A DNA stretch of 37,868 nt from Hyphomicrobiales bacterium (GTDB lineage Bacteria; Pseudomonadota; Alphaproteobacteria; Rhizobiales; Beijerinckiaceae): the NCBI GenBank assembly GCA_019247795.1, contig JAFBAK010000102.1, positions 1-37,868 of the forward strand, in the 5' to 3' direction. Numbering within the stretch: the stretch's first letter is position 1; the number at the start of each line of letters is the position of its first letter. Below the pieces are notes generated by a model, which was given only the letters and a program-made list of their open reading frames with translations, searched no databases and was not told where the DNA came from. The position numbers were made by a program, and so were the translations under genes. Below are positions 8,401 through 16,407 of the stretch, in pieces.

Positions 8401-10336
8401 GCGTCTCGGAAAGCCTGTCCGAATGCCCGGCGAGAGTTGTTTCGGCCTTCGATGTCTTCTCGTCCAGGGTAGTCGCGAGCCTGTCGCCCAGCGCCGCAAG
8501 CCGCTCTTCCAAGGCGCCTCCACGACCCGTGACCGTCTCTTCGATCTTGTTGCCCGTTGCCGCAAGGCGCTCGCTGAGCGAGTCTCCGCCCGTGACGATG
8601 GCCTGGCTGACGCGCTGGCCGGTCTCTTCGAGCCGCCCTGTCACCTCGCCGACACGCGCTCCGAGCTCTGTGACGATCGAATCACCGATGGTCCGCAGAT
8701 CCTCTCGCACCTCGGCCGAGCGGCCGACCAGCCCTTCGATGATGCCCTTGCCGGTCTCGGCCAGCCGATCGTTCACGGCATTCGCGCCGTCATTCAGCGC
8801 ATTGGCGAGAAGATTGCCTGTGTTGCTCAAGCTCTGATGCATGTCGCCGCCGACGCGATCGAGATGGGCGACGAGGCTCGTGCCCGTTTCATCGAGGCGC
8901 GTGACGACATTGCCGCTCACACGCTCGAGCGAACCGGCGACATCCGTGCCGATTTGCGCAACCTGCTCGGTCACGCGCGCGCCGGTACTCTCGAGTCGCG
9001 TCGTGAGCTCGCCGCCATGTCGATCGAGCGTGCCGCTGAGGGCGACGCCGACCTCGGCAAGCTGTTGCGTCACACGCGATCCCGTTTCTTCGAGCCCCCG
9101 CGTGACGGATTCGCCGCGCGTCACGATCTCCTGCGAGATGCCGCCCGTGATCGTCGCGAGACGATCGGTTACGTCCTTCGAGCGGCGCTCCATCTCGGCG
9201 GTGATCTGATCGCCGGAGGTGGCGAGCTGGCGACCGACGGAGTCGGTCGCGGCCAAGAGGCGCTCCGTGAGCTCGGTCCCGCGCGCGCCGATCTCGGCCA
9301 TGATGCGCTCACCGGCCTGACCGAGCGCCGAGGTGACGAGCTCGCTGCGGCCATGCAACGTCTCGACGACCCTTGTGCCTGTGTCATCGAGCGAGCCCGT
9401 CAATTTTGCCGTGGCGGCGGAGAGCTCGGTCGAAAGTTTGAGATGCGTATCCGCGATCACGTCGCGCACGCGCTCCGAATGGGTGGCGATGCCCTCGCGC
9501 TGCGTGATCAGCTCGTCGATGAGGGAACGGATGCGAAGCTCGTTCTCTCCATAGGCGCGCTCGAGGGTCGAGATCTCGCGGTGGACGAGGGATTCGAGCT
9601 CGGTCGCGCGTGCCATCGCTCGCTCGATGCCGTCATTCATCGCGACGACCTCGCGCCGGATCGCGGTGCTCACGCTGACCACGGCATCTTGAGCGGAGAC
9701 CTGGGGGTCGGCGAGGCGGAAGGCGATTTGCGACAGGGAACGCGCCGTCAGGCCGAGTTCCGAAGAACGGCGGAAAAGGCCGGCAAGCACAAAGAAAAAA
9801 ATGATTGGGCCGATGAGAAGCGCCAGTGCGAAGCCGAAGGTCGGCGTCTCGAGCCTCTCGATCAGCGTCGCCTGGTCGGGAATGTTGGCGAGTCCGAGCC
9901 GCCACCATGCGAGAGCGCCGACCGCGATCGCCCAAAGGATGGAAGCCAATGTGGCGAGCATCATCGGGCGCGAGGAAGGCCTGGCTTGCATGGTCCGCAA
10001 GAGGTTGCCGATCACCTCGCGATCGTCGTTCGCGGCGGCTGTCGGAGCGAGTTCGGCGGCGGCGCGCGGCCGAATCTCCGCAGGGCGATCGTTGTCGACG
10101 GATGGTTTGGGAATGGATGGGGCATTCGGAGCCGAATAGGGCGCCGGCGTTTCGGGCGCCGCGGGGGGTGGCGTCGGGCGGGTTCGGCTTTCCGGGGATG
10201 GGCGGCGCACCGAAATGATATCGGATGTCGCTTCCGGCATGCGCGGCTCGGCCGTTGGCGCGGTGCCTTTGAGCGCTTCCTCGATCGCGCTCAGGGCCGC
10301 TTGCGTCTGATCATCGAGTTTCGGTTTCGTGCTCAT
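5447..10336 (-). CDS. Giant two-TM coiled-coil protein, GPR/RgsE-like growth-pole protein
   Basis: 1629-aa membrane-anchored rod protein. Residues 1-120 are proline/alanine-rich and disordered. Two TM helices follow (about 126-147 and 166-188), then more than 1100 residues of almost continuous helix with an 11-residue period. Next comes a Pro/Ala/Ser/Arg-rich linker (about 1430-1520). The C-terminus is a compact domain of about 100 residues beginning IAVDIAQMIDRDVAAKMW. This architecture matches the apolipoprotein A1/A4/E-like proteins of Hyphomicrobiales, including Agrobacterium GPR and Sinorhizobium RgsE, which form a ring at the growing pole and are needed for polar growth. It is shorter than Agrobacterium GPR (about 2100 aa as I recall it). 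The start ATG at 10336 has GAGG upstream. Membership of the family is well supported by layout; function as a growth-pole ring is inference. Confidence 0.75.
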   Translation of the reverse strand: MSTKPKLDDQTQAALSAIEEALKGTAPTAEPRMPEATSDIISVRRPSPESRTRPTPPPAAPETPAPYSAPNAPSIPKPSVDNDRPAEIRPRAAAELAPTAAANDDREVIGNLLRTMQARPSSRPMMLATLASILWAIAVGALAWWRLGLANIPDQATLIERLETPTFGFALALLIGPIIFFFVLAGLFRRSSELGLTARSLSQIAFRLADPQVSAQDAVVSVSTAIRREVVAMNDGIERAMARATELESLVHREISTLERAYGENELRIRSLIDELITQREGIATHSERVRDVIADTHLKLSTELSAATAKLTGSLDDTGTRVVETLHGRSELVTSALGQAGERIMAEIGARGTELTERLLAATDSVGRQLATSGDQITAEMERRSKDVTDRLATITGGISQEIVTRGESVTRGLEETGSRVTQQLAEVGVALSGTLDRHGGELTTRLESTGARVTEQVAQIGTDVAGSLERVSGNVVTRLDETGTSLVAHLDRVGGDMHQSLSNTGNLLANALNDGANAVNDRLAETGKGIIEGLVGRSAEVREDLRTIGDSIVTELGARVGEVTGRLEETGQRVSQAIVTGGDSLSERLAATGNKIEETVTGRGGALEERLAALGDRLATTLDEKTSKAETTLAGHSDRLSETLTGHLNAFEDAIVVRGGSLAEKIAADAAVFTDIVSNKLGSIETLLTTHGDGLVGRLTNHTREATQAMEEQISNFEQRASTRTGEIVGSLDGLIGRIDGTLEKHAGVFTEGLKARTIEVARAIAESGRNASTQLETTLTDAGRVIGDKTAFLSERADALNKLLGDRSSELANAFDSGVTRFQNEVVGRLETLSSGLRTHTDEVHARLGDRATEIAGLFNEQTERLSTTVDQKLGALGGHVAGLSQSLDRQVNGLTQNIEGQLQLLDGRINGLTSGFDRQVHELSDRVDSRLELLGTRAADLTQAMDRQIDRLETTVEGKLEDISGVLSTRTSEVNAALGARVEELGSTFENQISRFDSKVGDRINGLSAALTDRGEQFVRLLDGTGAALTENLTQRLISIKVDIERASATAAETLDRGASTLVESFEGGVRDFSESVSRSSAELRGTVDESTRHSIDALANAHETVRGEIGGILDRLSAANGLLQQIMSGAGQSLGALESGLAKRLKDLEYLLGGIVSETNRAASRVADQVGALNSVSSSTLRNAETLLEKLESQAHALADATEAQTRGWNEAADLLERVEGRIARSLASKRDALENLTASIGDRSEELEKVTVTFRELIEDSLGAAEEKARRIGDVLSENARASVAAISEQFTHIRSSAGTERERTAAALREAYESVMTDMNETFGQATSRFRDAASEMRQITAQIQREMESTRAELHRGLVELPRETQASAGEMRRVVGEQIKVLNELTALATRSASSFDAVDTSVAGIAPPREARPAHVVAGSSAPRQASTPSGGRSAATEPARRSATPNPPSARERRAEPAEPRQEGLPRSGWLSDLLSRASREEPLPTASATRQLGGAVSETPAPPPPQPSLASLDTIAVDIAQMIDRDVAAKMWDRYQAGEQGVFNRSMYTAQGQQMYDEIRRKYRRDDAFRDAAHRYIEEFERLLAEVARDPASQRGYLTSDTGKVYTILAHAAGRLE
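7697..9379 (-). repeat. Hendecad (11-residue) repeat array inside the giant gene
   Basis: Codons 320-880 of the giant gene divide by eye into 51 consecutive 11-residue units with no insertion or deletion between them, for example GSRVTQQLAEV, GVALSGTLDRH, GGELTTRLEST, GARVTEQVAQI and GTSLVAHLDRV. Position 1 is most often Gly or another small residue; positions 4, 8 and often 11 are hydrophobic. The DNA period is therefore 33 bp, though units have diverged at nucleotide level. Looser 11-mers continue on both sides. Hendecads form nearly straight or right-handed coiled coils. Confidence 0.8.
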
Positions 10337-10625
10337 ACGCTACACCTCGCAGCATTCAACCCGGCCGCGAGGACCTCGCCGCCGGTGAACGCATATATTT
10401 GCCGCATCGACCTTTTTCTGGACGAAAGCGCGGCCGTGCACAGCCCCGTTAACCAAGTCAGTGTAAAGCGCGCAGGCGAAATTTGAAACCCGGCTCCAAG
10501 CGCGTTTGCGAAACGTCGTTAACGGACGAGCAACCATGACGGCGGGAGAGCCTGGAAAGTACTATTGCGAACGTCAGAATAGAGAGAGTTGAGGCTCGAA
10601 AGCCGGTTCTTTTGAGGGCAAGCTC
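10337..10625. promoter_or_regulatory. Divergent promoter region between giant gene and Hpt gene
   Basis: 289 bp between two divergent genes must contain both promoters. Two GTTAAC motifs occur, GTTAACCA at 10448-10455 and GTTAAC at 10518-10523. They resemble half-sites of the cell-cycle regulator CtrA (TTAACCAT / TTAA-N7-TTAA), but no complete paired CtrA box is present. No confident -35/-10 pair was found. Confidence 0.3.
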
Positions 10626-11090
10626 ATGAAGCCCGCGAAAAATCGCCAGAATCCGGCCTTTCCGGAAGGGTGGTCGCCGCCAGCAGCCGAGACAAAATCT
10701 TGGGCACTGCTCGACAGTTCCTATCTCGATTCGCAAGTCTACGGAGACCCGCAGCTCGCTGAGGAGCTGTTGCGGCTCTATGCGGAAAGCCTCGCCGAAC
10801 TTGCACCGGCGGTCTGCGGAAAATCAGGCCAAACCCGGCGAGAGGCGGCCCACAAGCTGAAGGGAGCCTCTCTTGCGGTCGGGGCTTTCGCGCTCGCGCG
10901 GCTGTGCGAACACGTGGAGACGGAGATTCTGGAGACGGAGATTCTGGAGACGGAGATTCCCTCCCGCCCATCCGGCATTGCGTCGGACGACGCGGCTCCC
11001 CAGGCGCCGCCGCTGAGTCGCGAGGTCGCGCTTGCTCTCGAGGCCACGAAAAAAAAGGTCATGGAGCTCCTCGGGCCGGGCTGCGCTTAG
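10626..11090 (+). CDS. Hpt-domain histidine phosphotransfer protein
   Basis: 154-aa cytosolic protein with a histidine phosphotransfer (Hpt) domain at about residues 28-150. The phosphorylatable histidine lies in AAHKLKGASLAVGA, the HxLKGxS signature of Hpt proteins. Such proteins carry phosphate between a hybrid histidine kinase and a response regulator; neither is encoded nearby. Between the Hpt helices the sequence ETEIL is repeated (ETEILETEILETEIP), coded by three 15-bp tandem copies, followed by a Pro/Ala-rich loop; this insertion is unusual for the compact four-helix fold. The ATG at 10626 has GAGGG about 8 nt upstream. It is divergent from the giant gene, so a link to polar growth or the cell cycle is possible but unproven. 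Confidence 0.8.
   Translation: MKPAKNRQNPAFPEGWSPPAAETKSWALLDSSYLDSQVYGDPQLAEELLRLYAESLAELAPAVCGKSGQTRREAAHKLKGASLAVGAFALARLCEHVETEILETEILETEIPSRPSGIASDDAAPQAPPLSREVALALEATKKKVMELLGPGCA
10916..10960 (+). repeat. 15-bp tandem repeat, three copies, in the Hpt gene
   Basis: Three adjacent copies of GGAGACGGAGATTCT (last base C in the third copy) at 10916-10930, 10931-10945 and 10946-10960. The unit is five codons, so copy-number change keeps the frame and lengthens or shortens an acidic ETEIL segment. Confidence 0.95.
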
Positions 11091-11294
11091 TCGCCGCTGG
11101 TTGCGAGCCGGCTCGCGCTCGCGCATGGGCGGATGCCGAGCTTTCCGCGGCTTATCCTGTTTTTTCCTCTCTCGCGCGTCCGGACACCGGGTCCTTGCTT
11201 GCGCTTATGTGGCGCCTATGCCAATTCGGCGCGCACCTTCCTTGGTTGCGCGCCGAAGGGCCAGCGCTTGATTGCCGATCCGAGAGAGAGTTTG

Positions 11295-11615
11295 ATGCCG
11301 AAGATCACCTATGTGGATCACGACGGGACGCAGCGTGTCGTAGAAGCCAAGCTCGGGGCGACCGTGATGGAGACCGCGATCGAGCACGGGGTGCCGGGCA
11401 TTGTGGCGGAATGCGGAGGAGCCTGCGCTTGCGCCACGTGCCACGTGCACGTCGCCCCCGAATGGCAGGAGAAGGTCGGAGCGCCGGAAAGCATGGAAGA
11501 GGACATGCTCGATTTCGCTTTCGACGTGCGTCCCACCTCGCGTCTTTCCTGTCAGATCAAGGTCAGCGAGGCGCTCGACGGACTCGTGGTGCACACTCCG
11601 GAGCGCCAAGGCTGA
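11295..11615 (+). CDS. Adrenodoxin-type [2Fe-2S] ferredoxin
   Basis: 106-aa soluble electron carrier of the adrenodoxin/putidaredoxin class (similar to Rhodobacter ferredoxin VI). The cluster ligands are C40, C46 and C49 in [12 protein letters not shown] (the C-x5-C-x2-C pattern), plus C86 in RLSCQI; the MEEDMLDFA helix of the interaction loop is present. Such ferredoxins pass single electrons from a reductase to cytochromes P450, Fe-S assembly or other oxygenases; no partner gene is adjacent. The frame stays open upstream, but the start at 11295 fits the family N-terminus [11 protein letters not shown] and has a purine-rich GAGAGAG just before it. It lies between the Hpt gene and dnaK on the same strand. 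Confidence 0.92.
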   Translation: MPKITYVDHDGTQRVVEAKLGATVMETAIEHGVPGIVAECGGACACATCHVHVAPEWQEKVGAPESMEEDMLDFAFDVRPTSRLSCQIKVSEALDGLVVHTPERQG

Positions 11616-11675
11616 ACTCCATCGGCGCCCGCCCAGAATTTCCTCGGTTTTTGACCTCGTCCCGTCGCAGCGCGC

Positions 11676-11704
11676 CTTGCGAGCACATAAGGCTCTTCTT
11701 ATAT
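11676..11704 (+). promoter_or_regulatory. Heat-shock (RpoH-type) promoter of dnaK
   Basis: CTTG at 11676-11679 and CTTATAT at 11698-11704 are separated by 18 bp, close to the alphaproteobacterial sigma-32 pattern (CTTG, spacer 17-18, CYTATNT). The same bases also read as a housekeeping promoter, TTGCGA-N17-TATATC, so basal and heat-induced transcription could share it. It lies about 120 bp upstream of the dnaK start. No CIRCE element is seen. Confidence 0.65.
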
Positions 11705-11827
11705 CGCGAAGGACGCCGGTGAGACCGGCACTCCGGTCCGAGGCGCAAAGCGTGCTGCCTCGGCGGAGCCCATGCCCGGCTGCTACGGGGCCGGGCGATC
11801 TGCTTTCTAGATTCAAGGGATCTCATC

Positions 11828-13747
11828 ATGGGTAAAGTCATAGGCATTGACCTCGGCACCACGAATTCCTGCGTGGCGGTGATGGACGGCACGACGCCGA
11901 AGGTCATTGAGAATTCAGAAGGGTCGCGCACCACGCCCTCGATCGTGGCCTTCACGGATGATGGCGAGCGGCTCGTCGGCCAGCCTGCCAAGCGTCAGGC
12001 CGTGACCAATCCGGAACGCACCTTCTTCGCCATCAAGCGCCTCATCGGACGCACCTACAACGATCCGATGACGCAGAAGGACAAATCGCTCGTCCCCTAC
12101 AAGATCATCAAGGCGGCCAATGGCGATGCCTGGGTCGAGGCGGACGGAAAATCCTATTCGCCCTCGCAGATTTCGGCCTTCGTCCTGACCAAGATGAAGG
12201 AGACGGCTGAAGCCCATCTCGGAACGCCGGTCACCCAGGCCGTGATCACGGTACCGGCTTATTTCAACGACGCACAACGCCAGGCAACGAAAGACGCCGG
12301 CAAGATCGCCGGCCTCGAGGTCCTGCGCATCATCAACGAGCCCACGGCGGCCGCTCTCGCCTACGGCCTCGACAAGCGCAAATCAGGCACCATCGCGGTC
12401 TACGACCTCGGCGGCGGCACGTTCGACGTCTCCATTCTCGAGATCGGCGACGGCGTCTTTGAGGTGAAGTCCACAAACGGCGACACCTTCCTCGGCGGCG
12501 AGGATTTCGACATGCGTCTCGTCGAATATCTCGCGGGCGAGTTCAAGAAGGAACAGGGCATTGATCTCACGAAGGACAAGCTCGCGCTGCAGCGACTGAA
12601 GGAGGCGGCCGAGAAGGCGAAGATCGAATTATCCTCCGCCACGCAGACCGAGATCAACCTGCCCTACATCACGGCGGACGCCACCGGGCCGAAGCATCTC
12701 ACATTGAAGCTCTCACGCGCCAAGTTCGAATCCCTCGTGGACGACCTCATCCAGAAGACGGTCGAGCCTTGTCGCAAGGCGCTGAAGGACGCCGGACTTT
12801 CGGCCGGCCAGATCGACGAGGTGGTCCTTGTCGGGGGCATGACGCGCATGCCCAAGGTCCAGGACGTGGTGAAGCAGTTCTTCGGCAAGGAGCCCCACAA
12901 AGGGGTGAACCCCGATGAGGTCGTGGCCATCGGCGCTGCCGTCCAAGCGGGCGTGCTGCAAGGCGACGTGAAGGATGTGCTGCTTCTCGACGTGACGCCG
13001 CTTTCGCTCGGAATCGAGACGCTCGGCGGCGTGTTCACTCGCCTCATCGACCGCAACACGACCATCCCGACGAAGAAGAGCCAGGTGTTCTCGACCGCCG
13101 AGGACAATCAGACGGCGGTGACGATCCGCGTGTTCCAAGGCGAGCGGGAGATGGCCGCCGACAACAAACTGCTCGGGCAGTTCGATCTCGTCGGCATCCC
13201 GCCGGCTCCGCGCGGCGTGCCGCAGGTCGAGGTGACCTTCGATATCGACGCGAATGGCATCGTCAACGTTTCGGCGAAGGACAAGGCGACCAACAAGGAG
13301 CAGCAGATCCGCATCCAGGCGTCGGGCGGCCTCTCGGACGCCGACATCCAGAAGATGGTGAAGGATGCCGAAGCGCATGCCGCGGAAGACAAGAAGCGCC
13401 GCGAGCTGGTCGAGGCGAAGAACCAGGGCGAGTCTCTCGTCCATTCCACGGAGAAGTCCGTGAAGGAGTTCGGCGACAAGGTTTCGGCCGAGGACAAATC
13501 CGCTATCGAGACGGCGGTGGAGGCGCTGAAGACCGCGCTTGGCGGCGAAGACGTCGAAGCGATCAAATCGCGCACCAACGAACTCCTGCAGGCATCGATG
13601 AAGCTTGGCGAAGCGATGTACAAGGCTAGCCAAGCCGAGGCGCAAGCGGGTGCTCAACCTGGCGGCGAGCCGGAGCCCAAGAAGGACGACGTGATCGACG
13701 CCGAATTCAAGGAAGTCGGCGAGGACGACAAGAAAAAAAGCGCCTGA
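11828..13747 (+). CDS. dnaK: Molecular chaperone DnaK (Hsp70)
   Basis: ATP-dependent Hsp70 chaperone of the cytosol that binds exposed hydrophobic peptides and works with DnaJ and GrpE. The 639-aa product is full length. The nucleotide-binding domain starts [15 protein letters not shown] and contains the phosphate loop [14 protein letters not shown] and the signature [14 protein letters not shown]. The hydrophobic linker [19 protein letters not shown] follows. The substrate-binding domain and helical lid end in a flexible acidic tail, [10 protein letters not shown], usual for proteobacterial DnaK. AAGGGA precedes the ATG at 11828. It lies upstream of dnaJ in the usual order, separated by 441 bp. 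grpE is not in the window. Confidence 0.98.
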   Translation: MGKVIGIDLGTTNSCVAVMDGTTPKVIENSEGSRTTPSIVAFTDDGERLVGQPAKRQAVTNPERTFFAIKRLIGRTYNDPMTQKDKSLVPYKIIKAANGDAWVEADGKSYSPSQISAFVLTKMKETAEAHLGTPVTQAVITVPAYFNDAQRQATKDAGKIAGLEVLRIINEPTAAALAYGLDKRKSGTIAVYDLGGGTFDVSILEIGDGVFEVKSTNGDTFLGGEDFDMRLVEYLAGEFKKEQGIDLTKDKLALQRLKEAAEKAKIELSSATQTEINLPYITADATGPKHLTLKLSRAKFESLVDDLIQKTVEPCRKALKDAGLSAGQIDEVVLVGGMTRMPKVQDVVKQFFGKEPHKGVNPDEVVAIGAAVQAGVLQGDVKDVLLLDVTPLSLGIETLGGVFTRLIDRNTTIPTKKSQVFSTAEDNQTAVTIRVFQGEREMAADNKLLGQFDLVGIPPAPRGVPQVEVTFDIDANGIVNVSAKDKATNKEQQIRIQASGGLSDADIQKMVKDAEAHAAEDKKRRELVEAKNQGESLVHSTEKSVKEFGDKVSAEDKSAIETAVEALKTALGGEDVEAIKSRTNELLQASMKLGEAMYKASQAEAQAGAQPGGEPEPKKDDVIDAEFKEVGEDDKKKSA

Positions 13748-14188
13748 GGTTCGGGCGCGAAGCTGAGGATGCTTGACCGCATGCCGAGCTCTCGACCCTC
13801 GCACTCTTCGGATCGTGCGGAAACGAAATGCTGATGGCGGTGGATGATGAGGCAGGGCGACCGCCGCGCCCTCGATGGACGTTCGCCCGCGAAAGCTTCC
13901 TCGAGAAGCGGTTGCGGGCGAACGCGTTTTCGCTTCGGCTTCGCGCAAGAAGCGGGGCCGTGGCGGGCATCACGGGTAATCCTTTTGCAAGCCCCTTCGC
14001 GGATATTTCAGGCGGGGGCTCGTCGCCGCCCCGTCCCCACCGTTCATGCGGCCGGCTCTCGACCGAGACGTCGATAAGGGATATCCCGCCAGAGCCTATG
14101 CGGCCGTTCGGCGACAAGTCGGCGGGGCACGATTGCCGAAGGGGGTCTTTGGCGCGCCCCGCGGAAATGAAGAGGCTGTGAGGCAAAA
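13748..14188 (+). other. dnaK-dnaJ intergenic region
   Basis: 441 bp without a recognised gene. A 117-codon frame (13828-14181) is open but rich in Arg, Pro and Ser without family signature, so I do not call it. The clearest element is the strong hairpin at 13880-13924. The region may give dnaJ lower or separately regulated expression compared with dnaK. Confidence 0.5.
13880..13924 (+). terminator. Strong two-stage hairpin between dnaK and dnaJ
   Basis: Perfect 11-bp inverted repeat CGTTCGCCCGC (13880-13890) and GCGGGCGAACG (13914-13924). Inside it a second 5-bp stem GCTTC/GAAGC closes a five-base loop, leaving small unpaired segments of four bases on each side. A short T-run (13927-13930) follows two bases later. 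It could be a partial terminator that attenuates dnaJ, or a 3' stabiliser for the dnaK message. Confidence 0.7.
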
Positions 14189-15328
14189 ATGGTGGCGACG
14201 CAGACGATGTCCAAACGCGACTATTACGAAGTGCTCGGCGTCGAACGCAGCGCGACCGAGGTGGAATTGAAGGCAAGCTTCCGTAAGCTTGCCATGCAGC
14301 ACCATCCCGATCGTAACCCCGGCGACCACCAGGCAGAACTGCGCTTCAAGGAGATCAACGAAGCCTACCAAGTCCTTTCCGATACGCAGAAGCGGGCCGC
14401 TTACGACCGCTTCGGTCACCAGGCTTTTGCGCAGGGCAATGGCGCAGGGGGCCCCGGGTTCGGACCCGATTTCTCCGATTTCATGTCGGACATCTTCGAC
14501 ACCTTTTTCGGCGACACGCGGCAGCGTGGTCGTGGCCCGGGGCGCGAGCGGGGCGCGGACCGCAGAACCGATCTCGAGATCACCCTCGAAGAGGCTTTCA
14601 AGGGCAAAGCGGCCAAGCTCGAGGTTCCAACCACGATGCTGTGCGAGAAGTGCTCGGGTTCGGGCGCGAAGCCGGGCTCGAAGCCGCGCACCTGCGCAAC
14701 CTGTCACGGCCATGGCCGTGTGCGTTCAACGCAAGGGTTCTTCTCGATTGAACGCGCCTGCCCGAGCTGTCACGGTCGCGGGCAGACGATCGACAATCCT
14801 TGCGGGGCTTGCGCCGGCATGGGACGTGTGACGCGCGAACGTTCGCTCTCCGTGAATATCCCGCCAGGTGTCGAAGATGGTACCCGCATCCGCCTTGCCG
14901 GAGAGGGCGATGCCGGCACACTCGGGGCGGCATCCGGCGATCTTTACCTCTTCCTTTCGGTGAAGCCCCATCCGTTTTATCAACGCGACGGCGCCGATCT
15001 CTTCTGCCGCGTGCCGATCTCGATGACGACGGCGGCGCTCGGCGGGGACATCACGGTGCCGACACTCGATGGCGGACAAGCCAAGCTTCACATCCCGGAA
15101 GGGGCGCAAACCGGAAAGCAATTTCGCCTGCGCGGCAAAGGCATGCCGGTCTTGCGCAGCCGCGATTACGGCGACCTCCACATCCAAGCGGTGGTGGAAA
15201 CGCCTCAGAGCCTCACGCGACGCCAGCGCGAGTTGTTGATGGAATTCGACAAGGAGAGCTCGAGCGCCACACAACCTGAGTCGAGCGGCTTCTTTGCCAA
15301 GGTGAAGGATTTCTTCGAGGGGCGGTGA
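14189..15328 (+). CDS. dnaJ: Molecular chaperone DnaJ (Hsp40)
   Basis: Type I J-domain co-chaperone that stimulates DnaK ATPase and delivers unfolded proteins. The J domain begins [11 protein letters not shown] and carries the invariant HPD (residues 39-41 from this start). A Gly/Phe-rich segment (about 85-125) follows. Four zinc-binding CxxCxGxG-type repeats come next: [24 protein letters not shown] and CGACAGMG. The C-terminal substrate-binding beta domains complete the protein. Two ATGs are possible: 14189, with GAGG at good spacing, and 14207, which gives the more usual N-terminus MSKRDYYE. I keep the first because of its ribosome-binding site. 379 aa is normal. Convergent with boxR. Confidence 0.97.
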   Translation: MVATQTMSKRDYYEVLGVERSATEVELKASFRKLAMQHHPDRNPGDHQAELRFKEINEAYQVLSDTQKRAAYDRFGHQAFAQGNGAGGPGFGPDFSDFMSDIFDTFFGDTRQRGRGPGRERGADRRTDLEITLEEAFKGKAAKLEVPTTMLCEKCSGSGAKPGSKPRTCATCHGHGRVRSTQGFFSIERACPSCHGRGQTIDNPCGACAGMGRVTRERSLSVNIPPGVEDGTRIRLAGEGDAGTLGAASGDLYLFLSVKPHPFYQRDGADLFCRVPISMTTAALGGDITVPTLDGGQAKLHIPEGAQTGKQFRLRGKGMPVLRSRDYGDLHIQAVVETPQSLTRRQRELLMEFDKESSSATQPESSGFFAKVKDFFEGR

Positions 15329-15359
15329 GATCTGGAGACGCGAGGATCACAGTCCAGCG

Positions 15360-16403
15360 TCAGCCCTGGCCTTTGTGAGGGGATAGTCGAGCTTCAGGTC
15401 GCCTGGTCGCCCCCAACGTGACCGCAAGGAGTTCGTTCACGCTTGTTTCCACATCGCTGTTGGACGTATCCACCACCGCATCCGCGCGCGCGTAAAGCGG
15501 CTCGCGGTTCGAAAGAATGGTCATAAGCTCGGCCATCGCGGCCTTGTCATCAGCCATCGGCCGCAAATCGCCTTGCTCGCGCACGCGGCTCATATGTTCG
15601 GCGGGCATTGCCTTCACCCACACGGTGAAGCAGGACGACCGCAACAGCTCGAAGGTCACGGGTTCCGCGACGATGCCGCCCGCCGTCGCAAGTATCGTCG
15701 GCCCCTTGCGCGCGAGCACCTGTTCAAGGGCCGCGAGCTCGAGCCGCCGATAGCCCTCCTGGCCGTACAGCGAAAAGACCTCGGCAATCGACAAGCCGGT
15801 TTCAGCTTCGATCTCTTTGTTGAGCTCGATGAAACTCCAGCCGAGCCGCTCAGCGGCGAGACGCCCGAGCGTCGATTTGCCGGCGCCTCTGAGGCCGATC
15901 AGCGCCACGCGCTCGATGGGGGCTGTGGCCTCGGTCGCGAGCGGATCCGCCTTCGGTCGGTCGCCGGCGAGAACGGCTCTTGCGACGCGTATCGCCTCGG
16001 GCGTGGCGCGCCGCATGAGATCGCGCATCAGGGCCCATTCCTGCGGTTGCGAGGGGGGCTCGCCGACGAGGTCCTCGAGCGGCTTCCCGGTAGCCGCAGC
16101 GATACGGCGCAACAAAGTGATCGAAGGATTGCCAAGCCCGCTTTCAAGCTGGGCGATATAGCGTTCGGAGACGCCCGATACGCGGCTCAAAGTCTTGCGC
16201 GACATGCCGCGCAAGGCGCGGATGCGCCGCACCCTTTGGCCAAGCTGGACCAGGAAGGCGTCGTCGGGTTCGCGTGAGCTGCCGAGCGCGGCTGTTTGGG
16301 CGGTGGTGCTGTTCGGACCAGCGGGATCCGCGACCCGGGATTTGCTCACCGGACCCTCGAGCACGCCTGCGCCTTTGGAGATCAGCTTGGCTCGCATGAT
16401 CAT
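15360..16403 (-). CDS. boxR: BoxR/BzdR-type transcriptional regulator (HTH + shikimate-kinase-like domain)
   Basis: 347-aa repressor of aerobic benzoate degradation genes. Residues about 54-113 are an XRE/HipB-type helix-turn-helix (GMSRKTLSRVSGVSERYIAQ). Residues about 165-335 resemble shikimate kinase, with a P-loop GLRGAGKST. In BzdR/BoxR this domain binds benzoyl-CoA as the inducer rather than acting as a kinase. The gene is divergent from boxC, as expected for a local regulator. Two ATGs occur, at 16403 and 16397; neither has a Shine-Dalgarno. A -10-like TATATT ends only 7 bases before 16403, so the transcript may be leaderless. A putative operator overlaps this -10 (autoregulation). Confidence 0.9.
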   Translation of the reverse strand: MIMRAKLISKGAGVLEGPVSKSRVADPAGPNSTTAQTAALGSSREPDDAFLVQLGQRVRRIRALRGMSRKTLSRVSGVSERYIAQLESGLGNPSITLLRRIAAATGKPLEDLVGEPPSQPQEWALMRDLMRRATPEAIRVARAVLAGDRPKADPLATEATAPIERVALIGLRGAGKSTLGRLAAERLGWSFIELNKEIEAETGLSIAEVFSLYGQEGYRRLELAALEQVLARKGPTILATAGGIVAEPVTFELLRSSCFTVWVKAMPAEHMSRVREQGDLRPMADDKAAMAELMTILSNREPLYARADAVVDTSNSDVETSVNELLAVTLGATRRPEARLSPHKGQG

Positions 16404-16407
16404 AAGC

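Noticed and set aside
8390-10486. 698-codon open frame on the plus strand opposite the giant gene
   Set aside because: Antisense shadow caused by high GC content and the 33-bp repeat of the real gene; the product is Arg/Asp/Gly-rich without any family signature.
10448-10523. CtrA-binding site controlling the giant gene
   Set aside because: Only two GTTAAC half-site-like words are present and they do not have the TTAA-N7-TTAA spacing.
12713-13948. 411-codon minus-strand frame opposite dnaK
   Set aside because: Antisense shadow of dnaK, His/Arg/Leu-rich; such frames opposite dnaK are a known artefact in GC-rich genomes.
13828-14181. 117-codon frame between dnaK and dnaJ
   Set aside because: No family features, no good start context, and it contains the strong hairpin; more likely a GC-rich chance frame.
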